From positions 1 through 13,063 of the forward strand of contig JBAZWE010000056.1 in the NCBI GenBank assembly GCA_041660545.1: DNA of 13,063 nt. The letters are read 5' to 3'. The stretch's first letter is position 1. Every line of letters starts with the position of its first letter. The notes beneath the pieces were generated by a model. The model was given only the letters and a program-made list of their open reading frames with translations, was not told the DNA's origin and did no database searches. The translations under genes and the position numbers were made by a program. Shown in pieces: positions 7,165 to 12,289 of this stretch. This DNA is from JBAZWE01 sp041660545 (lineage in GTDB: Bacteria; Actinomycetota; Thermoleophilia; BMS3ABIN01).

Positions 7165-7620
7165 ATGATCAGGAAAATACTCGTACCGACGGATGGCTCA
7201 GAAAGGGCCGAACAGGCGGCTGACTTTGCCATAGAGCTGGCTTCGGCCATAGGTGCTTCGCTGATTTTCCTCAATGTCGTCGATGAGATCACCCCTGCTT
7301 ATGCTTACGAGATAGAAACCGGCGCCAATCTCGACATCGTTGAGCTCGATGAAGAAAGGCATAAATATGCCAAGTCAGCTGTCGAGCGCATGGTCGAAAA
7401 GTCCAAGGGCGCTGGTGTAACCAGCGAAGGGAAAGTGATCGAAGGCCATCCCTGGCAGGAGATCCTCAGGGAAGCGGACAGCCTGGCGGTGGACCACATC
7501 GTCATGGGTTCCCACGGCAGACGCGCCCTTGCAGCAGCCGTTCTTGGCAACGTGACCATCAACGTCATCCATGGCGCGAAGATACCCGTGACTGTGATAC
7601 CGGAGAAAAAAGAGCAGTAA
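7165..7620 (+). CDS. Universal stress protein, UspA family
   Basis: This is a 151-residue cytoplasmic protein of the UspA fold, a Rossmann-like nucleotide-binding family involved in stress survival. It starts MIRKILVPTDGS, with the conserved Asp10 after strand 1, then the VVDEI segment (38-42). Near the C-terminus comes MGSHGRRALAAAVLGN (114-129) followed by strand IPVTVIP (140-146). ATP-binding members carry G-x2-G-x9-G-(S/T). Here G115, G118 and G128 keep the spacing, but the last residue is Asn129 instead of Ser or Thr. Length is standard. The ATG follows GGGAGGAAG, a strong ribosome site. It is a stand-alone gene 90 bases after the lipoprotein gene and convergent with tRNA-Asp. A weak 5-bp hairpin right after the lipoprotein stop has no T-run, so read-through transcription is possible. 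Confidence 0.92.
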   Translation: MIRKILVPTDGSERAEQAADFAIELASAIGASLIFLNVVDEITPAYAYEIETGANLDIVELDEERHKYAKSAVERMVEKSKGAGVTSEGKVIEGHPWQEILREADSLAVDHIVMGSHGRRALAAAVLGNVTINVIHGAKIPVTVIPEKKEQ

Positions 7621-7625
7621 CACGG

Positions 7626-7660
7626 AAAACGAAAAGACCACCCCTCTAGAGAGATGGTCT
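7626..7660 (-). terminator. Rho-independent terminator after tRNA-Asp
   Basis: On the minus strand, a long imperfect stem with outer arms AGACCA / TGGTCT (plus 7635-7640 and 7655-7660), extended by G-C, A-T and G-U pairs to about 10 bp, is followed by a T-rich tail TTTCGTTTT. It begins 14 bases after the encoded CCA of the tRNA. No T-run follows on the plus strand, so it serves the tRNA rather than the usp gene. Confidence 0.75.
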
Positions 7661-7673
7661 GATCAAAAAATAC

Positions 7674-7751
7674 TGGCGGGAGCGACGGGACTTGAACCCG
7701 CGACCTCCGGCGTGACAGGCCGGCGCTCTAAACCAACTGAGCTACGCCCCC
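7674..7751 (-). tRNA. tRNA-Asp (anticodon GTC), CCA encoded
   Basis: On the minus strand the sequence folds as a full cloverleaf. The acceptor GGGGGCG pairs with CGCTCCC (one G-U), with TA at positions 8-9. The D arm is GCTC...GAGC. The anticodon stem CCGG/CCGG carries loop CTGTCAC, giving anticodon GTC, and the T arm is GCGGG-TTCAAGT-CCCGT. The discriminator base is G and the 3' CCA is encoded (plus 7674-7676). Its own promoter and terminator flank it, so it is a single-tRNA transcription unit. Confidence 0.96.
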
Positions 7752-7764
7752 GTGCCAAGGGTAC

Positions 7765-7793
7765 ATTCTACGCACAAACGCGACCGGTAACAA
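7765..7793 (-). promoter_or_regulatory. Sigma-70-type promoter of tRNA-Asp
   Basis: On the minus strand, -35 TTGTTA (complement of 7788-7793) and -10 TAGAAT (complement of 7765-7770) are separated by exactly 17 bases. Transcription would begin near 7758, about 7 bases before the mature tRNA 5' end. The -35 box overlaps the T-tail of the terminator just upstream. Confidence 0.72.
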
Positions 7794-7815
7794 GAAAGCG
7801 GGCAGATCGCCCGCT
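7790..7815 (-). terminator. Second minus-strand terminator, insulating the tRNA promoter
   Basis: A 7-bp perfect stem AGCGGGC / GCCCGCT (plus 7797-7803 and 7809-7815) with a 5-base loop is followed on the minus strand by TTCTTGT. It lies between the peptide gene's first hairpin and the tRNA promoter and would block read-through into the tRNA. Confidence 0.6.
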
Positions 7816-7877
7816 CCACGGCCGCGAATGTAAATAATAGGGCAATCGTCACGCCGGGGTCAACCGGGGCGGCTCCC

Positions 7878-7915
7878 AACAAAACAAACGAGCCATGGGC
7901 ATGTGCCCATGGCTC
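7878..7915 (-). terminator. Strong hairpin terminator downstream of the lasso-leader-like peptide gene
   Basis: A perfect 11-bp stem GAGCCATGGGC / GCCCATGGCTC (plus 7890-7900 and 7905-7915) with a 4-base loop is followed on the minus strand by GTTTGTTTTGTT. It lies 65 bases after the peptide stop codon. A smaller hairpin (CCCC/GGGG core inside GTGT/ACAC arms, about 7938-7972) lies between. The plus strand has only a short mixed A/T tract after the stem. Confidence 0.72.
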
Positions 7916-7979
7916 AAAATTTCTTCAATTCCTCCCGGTGTGGCCGAAACCCCAACGGGGGGCAAACACGCTTGATAGC

Positions 7980-8144
7980 CTAGTGGTGCCCGCCGTGCCT
8001 GTGGTGATCATCATCATCGCGTTCGTGACTACTCTGAAAAATGCTGCACTGCCACGTTGCGGTGATATTCAGCAGGTTGCCGAATTTCTCAAAAGCCGGT
8101 GCTTCGTATGGTTCTTTTCCTTCTACCGAACGGTTCTGCGCCAT
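7980..8144 (-). CDS. Orphan RiPP precursor-like peptide with lasso-type leader and His/Asp-rich tail
   Basis: This 54-residue peptide starts at ATG 8144 with AAGGGGG seven bases upstream; a TTG-started extension to 8210 is not supported by a ribosome site. The N-terminal half contains EPYEAPAFEKFGNLLNITA (11-29). Y13, P16, F18, G22 and T28 follow the Y-x2-P-x-(L/F)-x3-G-x5-T pattern that lasso-peptide leaders use to bind the RRE protein (B1) and to place the penultimate leader Thr. The C-terminal half is TWQCSIFQSSHERDDDDHHR followed by HGGHH, with one Cys (C33) and six His and four Asp in the last 15 residues, a likely metal-binding tail. After Thr28 the first acid (E41) is 12 residues into the putative core, too far for the usual 7-9-residue ring, so a classic lasso fold is doubtful. 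No B1, B2 or cyclase gene is in the window. A good terminator follows. Confidence 0.66.
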   Translation of the reverse strand: MAQNRSVEGKEPYEAPAFEKFGNLLNITATWQCSIFQSSHERDDDDHHRHGGHH

Positions 8145-8589
8145 TGTTGCGCCCCCTTCTCTGATTATCAGTTCTTCCGCGTTATTCCTTAATGGTCCTC
8201 GTCCATTCAAATGTCACGGATATCGGGCTGATATATCAGGTTACCTGTTGACCTTTTTGCCGTCCATCGGGGAAATCCCCCCTATTCACCCTTCGTCAAT
8301 CGGCAGCAACCCGTCACAAATCAAGCAGTAAATCGGGATCTGGTTGCGCTACAAGACGGAAAAACGAGGAGTGTAACCTTGATATACGAATATTTATTTT
8401 TTAAAACTGCTGGGGAGCCTTATAAACCTCTTCATATGTGAATTCCAACCAACCTTGTCAATTTTAGCTCAAACTAGGACTGAATGACAACCCCCGGGGG
8501 GGGTATTAATTTTATGATTGATACCAGCAGGTGATGGCCTATGAGGATCTCGGCCGGGCGGTAGTAAGGAATATCTCAGCGTTAAAGAA
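8145..8589. other. 445-base non-coding gap upstream of the peptide gene
   Basis: I see no gene here. On the minus strand it would form the 5' region of the peptide gene. It contains a perfect 12-bp palindrome (8228-8239), a near-palindrome CAGGTTACCTG next to it, a consensus TTGACA (complement of 8456-8461) followed by only weak -10 candidates (TATGAA at 19 bases, TATAAG further down), and a CCCCCGGGGG run near 8491-8500. No riboswitch class was recognised. Confidence 0.5.
8228..8239. promoter_or_regulatory. Perfect 12-bp palindrome CTGATATATCAG, possible operator
   Basis: A perfect dyad begins 84 bases upstream of the lasso-leader-like peptide start, with a second dyad CAGGTTACCTG immediately beside it (8237-8247). 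The position and symmetry suit a dimeric repressor site, but no regulator gene is adjacent and no strong promoter overlaps it, so the role is a guess. Confidence 0.35.
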
Positions 8590-9147
8590 CTACGCCAGTT
8601 TCAATTTCCTCGCGACCCCGAGTAAAAAAGAAGTAACGGGATCGAGCATTGTCCTGGCTTGCCAGACCAGCAAAGCGGAAATCAAACCGATAAACATGCC
8701 ACCAAGGACATCCCCGGGGTAATGAAGCCCGATAAAGATTCTTGAAATACCGACCATGACCGCGATGGTGAGTGCAAAGACACCGATGTGCCTGTCCTTG
8801 AGCATGATCAGCCAGGCGATGCCAAAAACAAAAGCTGAGTGATCGGAAGGAAAGGAGGGGTCTGTGGACCTGTCCAGGAGCAGGTTTACCTCGTGGGCCG
8901 CAAAGGGCCGGGGCCTGAAATAGAGATGGCCTATAACCTGATTGATCAAAAGAGCCAGACACATGCTCAGAAGGCTCAAAAGGGCCGCTTTCTTGGCTTT
9001 ATCTCCACCTTCTCCCCAAAACCAGAGAACAAGAAGCGGCAGCGCCATCAACAAAACCCCATATTTCGCCAGCCCGATCATCAGGTTATCAAGAATGTCT
9101 GACCTGCCGGCAAACTGGTTGATCAGCTTAAAGAACGTAAAATCCAT
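8590..9147 (-). CDS. PAP2-family membrane phosphatase, BcrC-like undecaprenyl-diphosphatase
   Basis: This 185-residue membrane protein probably dephosphorylates undecaprenyl pyrophosphate at the outer face of the cytoplasmic membrane, recycling the carrier for cell-wall synthesis. The three PAP2 motifs are present in order: C1 as YFRPRPF (76-82), C2 as FPSDHSAF (99-106), and C3 as SRIFIGLHYPGD (135-146), with catalytic His103 and His142 and charge-relay Asp146. The Lys of the broader PAP2 C1 motif is not conserved, as is common in BcrC-type enzymes. Membrane segments lie at about 29-45, 54-74, 105-117, 122-140 and 145-163. ATG 9147 is preceded by GAGGG seven bases upstream. A weak promoter-like pair (TTGATA and TGTATC, 16 apart, complement of 9162-9189) lies very close upstream. 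Phosphatidylglycerophosphatase or another lipid phosphatase remains possible. Confidence 0.85.
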   Translation of the reverse strand: MDFTFFKLINQFAGRSDILDNLMIGLAKYGVLLMALPLLVLWFWGEGGDKAKKAALLSLLSMCLALLINQVIGHLYFRPRPFAAHEVNLLLDRSTDPSFPSDHSAFVFGIAWLIMLKDRHIGVFALTIAVMVGISRIFIGLHYPGDVLGGMFIGLISALLVWQARTMLDPVTSFLLGVARKLKLA

Positions 9148-9309
9148 ATCCCTCTTTTATCGATACATACTTTCAAATGATTCTATCAAGGAAAGACGGA
9201 TATCCGGCATCGTTGTGAGCTTCTCCTCGCCGATACTGATTCCGCTTACACGAAAGAGTTAACGGGATATTAACGTCAAACGGTTATCCGAAAGCCGGTT
9301 CATAGCGGA

Positions 9310-9537
9310 TTATCTGGTTTCTTTCCCGCCCAGCAGAACGCTCGTCACGGATTTGATGATCGGACGCTTTTCACCCTCGGCCGTAAGCAATACGCGCTCC
9401 GAGTGATCGACGCTCTGATGAAGATCGGTGATCGGGCATTTCCCCTCTTGTGCCGGGCAGATATACTTATGACAGACTGAACCTTTGATCTCTTGCTTCG
9501 ATGCGCCGATCGTGCGTGCGGCAATAGAGAGTAACCG
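9310..9537 (-). pseudogene. Decayed PAS-domain fragment of a sensor protein
   Basis: On the minus strand an open frame with no start codon runs from an in-frame TAG (at 9538-9540) to TAA at 9310-9312, giving 75 residues. It reads ASKQEIKGSVCHKYICPA, then EGKCPITDLHQSVDHSERVL and LTAEGEKRPIIKSVTSVLLG. I recognise this as the Cys-rich PAS segment (C-H-x2-IC-PA-x-EGKCPI-x-DL, then ERVLLTA-x-G) found in many PAS-containing histidine kinases and diguanylate cyclases of anaerobic bacteria. Both the front of the PAS domain and everything after it are missing. No promoter, ribosome site or start was found, so this is a gene remnant in the gap upstream of the PAP2 phosphatase gene. Confidence 0.7.
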
Positions 9538-9950
9538 CTATCGTCATGGTCTAATTTTTTTACAAAATTATAATGATGTAATTACGTTGATGTGGCTTAT
9601 TTCTTTTTTGCGTTCTTATTATGACACACAAGTGAACATCACAAACTTCGCCAGAAGAACTCGAGGTAGAGGTGGAGGTGGGGTCGGGGTAAGGAAGCGG
9701 CGAGCAAAAGCCTTTCGTTAATATTTTACAAATTCACAGACTCATTTAAAGCGACGCACGGGACCCTTGGCAACCTTCTGAAGTTGGAGTCTAGCCGGGT
9801 ATCAAGAATTTGAGGAATAAAAACTGCCTTAACAAAGGCATTTTGAACGGTCTGAAGTTGGTGGACCTTATCGGTAGCTATTCGAACCTGGCTGTTTTGA
9901 ACCACCTGGTCAAATTAGTGAAGGCGCCAAGCAGTCCTTCCGCCGGATGA
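9538..9950. other. AT-rich non-coding stretch with a G-rich tract
   Basis: I see no credible gene here. Base composition is visibly more AT-rich than its surroundings (about 9550-9620 and 9720-9750). It holds a G-rich tract (9665-9689), the bidirectional terminator at 9819-9844, and two copies of TCTGAAGTTGG about 73 bases apart (near 9777 and 9850). The flank between the PAS remnant and the PAP2 start (9148-9309) also appears empty apart from a weak promoter-like pair. Confidence 0.5.
9819..9844 (-). terminator. Bidirectional terminator-like hairpin after the DUF3089 gene
   Basis: A 6-bp perfect stem TGCCTT / AAGGCA (plus 9825-9830 and 9835-9840) with loop AACA is flanked by TTTT on the plus strand (9841-9844) and by G-TTTTT on the minus strand (complement of 9819-9823). 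It lies about 110 bases past the DUF3089 stop codon and would end that transcript. Confidence 0.65.
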
Positions 9951-11027
9951 TCAATTCTTCTCGAGATACCTGGCGATGCGGTTCTCGGCATTGGCCCTGA
10001 TATCGAAGTAAAAGAACGGGTAGTCGTACGGATGATAGATACCCGCTAGCACAGCGGGATTGCCGGGGGCAAGCTGGCTCGGATCTGCTGTACTGCATAT
10101 CACCACACCCCTCTGCAGGTTTACCTGCGCGTCGGCATACTGCTTCACCATCTGGGGTTGACCTGAAGCATCCAGCATCGCGTAGCCCGTCTGCGGATCG
10201 ATTGCGATGCCTCCCAGATTCTGCACCTGGGTTGCCTGATCCTCCGACCTGGTCCATGTGATGGGGTTTATGGCGATGCCTCCGGGCATGGTCACGGGGT
10301 TGTTTGCGTGCATCACGGGAGCCTCGGTGTTGTACGAGATGATCACACCCGTATCATCCGGGCCCTGTGCGAATTTGAGCTGGGGGTTCTGTGCAAGGTA
10401 ATCGGACGTGACCGAGAACCCGATCACGTAGGCAGCAACCATGCGTTTGTAGAGCTCGGGATGGTCCTTCATGTAACCGGACAGTATGTTCGCGGTCAGG
10501 TTCGACCCCTGGGAGTGCCCGGCGAGGATGAAGGGTCGACCTTTATTGAGGTGCTCGATGTAGTAATCGAACGCACTCACCGCGTCAGAAGTCGGAATAC
10601 CGGCCTCCAGGGAGAGCTGCTCCGGGATGGGCAGGGTCGACTTGTACTGCGAGTCAATCTGGCGGTTGTACGGTGCATAGATATTCGCCACGGTCTCGAA
10701 GGCGGTCGCGGTCCTGGAGAGCATAGACTGGGCGCCCATTTTCATTTCGGGGTTAGAGATGGGGCCTATGTTCGGTGAGCTCGGACCTGCTTTCTGATAG
10801 GTAGTGTCGCTGAGATAGAAAACGTCGACCTCCTTGGTGGACGTTTGGGGCAGCGCGAGCCAATTGGACGAATTGGCGTAGTCTGGTACACCCTGGCTGT
10901 TCGTCGCAGAGACCTCAGCCGAAGGCATTTCGCTCGGGGGCACTTCGGTCGAACTGCTGCCGCAGCCAGCCAGCCCCGACGTGAACAGTATCGCCAATAT
11001 CATGACAGCGCTTCCGATCTTCCTCAT
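9951..11027 (-). CDS. DUF3089-family alpha/beta-hydrolase lipoprotein
   Basis: From ATG 11027 (AGGGG seven bases upstream) the product is 358 residues with a lipoprotein signal peptide, lipobox LAGC and Cys22, followed by a Ser/Pro-rich linker to about residue 55. The body matches DUF3089 alpha/beta hydrolases: WLALP (56-60), VDVFYLSDTTY (67-77), NIYAPYNRQ (115-123), AFDYYIEHLNKGRPFILAG (152-170) and the nucleophile elbow GHSQGS (170-175) with Ser172. LYKRMVAAYVIG (192-203) follows, and His332 in GIYHPYDYPFFY may complete the triad. The substrate is unknown; an esterase or lipase acting outside the cytoplasmic membrane is inferred from fold and anchor. A longer start at 11075 would put 16 extra residues ahead of the signal peptide and is less likely. 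An upstream motif is shared with the PLD gene, and a terminator follows. Confidence 0.86.
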   Translation of the reverse strand: MRKIGSAVMILAILFTSGLAGCGSSSTEVPPSEMPSAEVSATNSQGVPDYANSSNWLALPQTSTKEVDVFYLSDTTYQKAGPSSPNIGPISNPEMKMGAQSMLSRTATAFETVANIYAPYNRQIDSQYKSTLPIPEQLSLEAGIPTSDAVSAFDYYIEHLNKGRPFILAGHSQGSNLTANILSGYMKDHPELYKRMVAAYVIGFSVTSDYLAQNPQLKFAQGPDDTGVIISYNTEAPVMHANNPVTMPGGIAINPITWTRSEDQATQVQNLGGIAIDPQTGYAMLDASGQPQMVKQYADAQVNLQRGVVICSTADPSQLAPGNPAVLAGIYHPYDYPFFYFDIRANAENRIARYLEKN

Positions 11028-11065
11028 TTTCTGACCCCTATTCCTTGAGCTTTGGCGACTCACTG

Positions 11066-11096
11066 ACATCATCAAATCGCGTACGAAACGTCAAAC
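11066..11096 (-). promoter_or_regulatory. Motif upstream of the DUF3089 gene, shared with the PLD gene
   Basis: On the minus strand TTGA, TTCGTAC, ATTTG and TG occur at the same spacing as at 12236-12266, with 19 of 30 aligned bases identical. TTGACG (complement of 11089-11094) could be a -35 element, but the -10 at 17 bases is poor (TGATGT). The motif ends 38 bases before the ATG at 11027. Confidence 0.45.
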
Positions 11097-11119
11097 TGCA
11101 GACCGATATGCCTTCTCCA

Positions 11120-12202
11120 TCAGGGACTTGCGCTATAGGGAGTGGCTCCCGCGAAATCTTCGGCCATGGTCGAAGTGATGCCACGGACCACCGTGGGGTC
11201 ATTCGTAATGATCCCCGCATTGCGATTCTGATCGGTCATCTCGGTTGTGAAATTGCTGCTGCCCACATAAACGGTTTCGTTGTTGACCGAGATCGCCTTG
11301 GCATGGATGTAGAGCGGGGCGGTCGGCTGATAAAGGCTGACGTGGACACCGCCAGCGGCCAGTGTGTTGAATCCGGCTACGTAAGAAGAGGAATAGGTCA
11401 TGGTCAGATTGACGGTGACCCCCCTCTGTACGGCCGCAATCAGCGCCTGCTCGATCGGCGGACTGTCCAGCTGCTCGTCCTCGGCGTAAAGGGTGGTCCC
11501 GGGGCGGGCGGAGTCGATCAGCTCGACCAGCCCGGGCTCGGCGCCAGGTGACCAGATCAGCTCCGACCCCGCGGGTATTACGCCCTGCGTGGGTGGGCTG
11601 CCGGTGTTGTCCCAATCTTTGTTGAAAGTGTCCTGCATGCCGGCCGCGGTGGCAGTACTGTGGGTGATGACGGCATAATCCCTGACGATGGTGTAAAGAG
11701 GCGCATAGAGGTTGCAGGTCATCACGGCGGCGGCATCGCCATCACGGGTGATGCTCTTCTGGTGCCACAGTGTGCCGGACCATGCCCATCTTGCCTGGAC
11801 GCCGTTGGCGTTCAAGTCATCGTATGCCGCCTGGTTCAACTTCATGCCGCCTCCACCCTCCGGGTCGGAGTCGAGCAGGACCCTTACTGTAACGCCTCTC
11901 TGCGCGGCGGCTTTGAGGGCAGCCTGGGCGGTGGGGTCCGCGAGTTGATACATGGTCATATCGATGCGGTTTTTGGCCCCCGCTATGAAATCGTAAACGG
12001 GTTGATAACCGTCCTGCGGCAGTACAATCACTTTGTAGTCACCGGTGCCCGCCTGGGTGCCGCCGGTTCCCGTTTGGGTGCCGCCGGTGCCCGCCTGGGT
12101 GCCGCCGGTTCCCGTTTGGGTGCCGCATCCCCACAGCACCAAAGTGAGCAATAGCAGGGCCGGTACAGCAACGGCCCTGGCTGTCCAGGCGTGCCTGCTC
12201 AT
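11120..12202 (-). CDS. Phospholipase D-family lipoprotein with N-terminal GTQ repeats
   Basis: This 360-residue product has a signal peptide ending in lipobox LWGC (Cys26), then four 7-residue repeats GTQ(T/A)GTG at 27-54 forming a flexible tether, then two PLD half-domains. The first HKD motif is intact: H147, K149 and D154 in WHQKSITRD. The second is IHAKAISVN with H300 and K302, but Asn307 replaces the usual Asp; VGSSNFT (313-319) after it matches the family. The arrangement resembles secreted PLD-type phosphodiesterases/nucleases (Nuc, PLD-like PF13091). Two half-domains form one active site around the paired His residues, so activity may survive. ATG 12202 has only a weak ribosome site (GGGA seven bases before). 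A plausible promoter lies upstream. The ATG of the DUF3089 gene lies 92 bases after this stop, past the shared motif. Confidence 0.85.
   Translation of the reverse strand: MSRHAWTARAVAVPALLLLTLVLWGCGTQTGTGGTQAGTGGTQTGTGGTQAGTGDYKVIVLPQDGYQPVYDFIAGAKNRIDMTMYQLADPTAQAALKAAAQRGVTVRVLLDSDPEGGGGMKLNQAAYDDLNANGVQARWAWSGTLWHQKSITRDGDAAAVMTCNLYAPLYTIVRDYAVITHSTATAAGMQDTFNKDWDNTGSPPTQGVIPAGSELIWSPGAEPGLVELIDSARPGTTLYAEDEQLDSPPIEQALIAAVQRGVTVNLTMTYSSSYVAGFNTLAAGGVHVSLYQPTAPLYIHAKAISVNNETVYVGSSNFTTEMTDQNRNAGIITNDPTVVRGITSTMAEDFAGATPYSASP
12042..12125. repeat. Perfect 2 x 42-bp tandem repeat (4 x 21 bp) inside the PLD gene
   Basis: Two identical 42-bp units, each made of two diverged 21-bp subunits (one containing GCCCGCCTGGG, the other TCCCGTTTGGG), follow one another without a gap. 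Both periods are multiples of three, so copy-number change keeps the frame and alters only the length of the tether behind the lipid anchor. Confidence 0.93.
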
Positions 12203-12235
12203 CCTCTGTTCCCGAATCTCAAGAAATTCTCCGAC

Positions 12236-12266
12236 AATACACCAAATAAAGTACGAATTATCAACG
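12236..12266 (-). promoter_or_regulatory. Probable promoter of the PLD gene with shared motif
   Basis: On the minus strand, -35 TTGATA (complement of 12259-12264) and -10 TGTATT (complement of 12236-12241) are 17 bases apart, placing the start of transcription near 12229, about 27 bases before the ATG. The spacer contains TTCGTAC and ATTTG, also found at matching spacing upstream of the DUF3089 gene (11066-11096). Confidence 0.55.
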
Positions 12267-12289
12267 TTAGTGCCGCGGAGTTACCGTTG

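Noticed and set aside
8145..8210. TTG-started N-terminal extension of the lasso-leader-like peptide
   Set aside because: ATG 8144 has a better start codon and ribosome site, and the leader motif lies wholly downstream of it.
8215..8345. Possible cyclic-di-GMP or other riboswitch upstream of the peptide gene
   Set aside because: Short segments such as GGTAACC recall parts of the class I aptamer, but the conserved core (GGGACGCAAAGCC-like) is missing.
8531..8722. 63-residue plus-strand open frame
   Set aside because: Most of it is antisense to the end of the PAP2 phosphatase gene, with no family features.
9485..9721. 78-residue plus-strand open frame ending in RGRGGGG-type sequence
   Set aside because: It is antisense to the PAS remnant at its start and then follows the AT-rich and G-rich low-complexity stretch; no ribosome site.
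9795..9950. Leu-rich plus-strand open segment without a good start
   Set aside because: It crosses the terminator hairpin at 9819-9844, is short, and matches no family I know.
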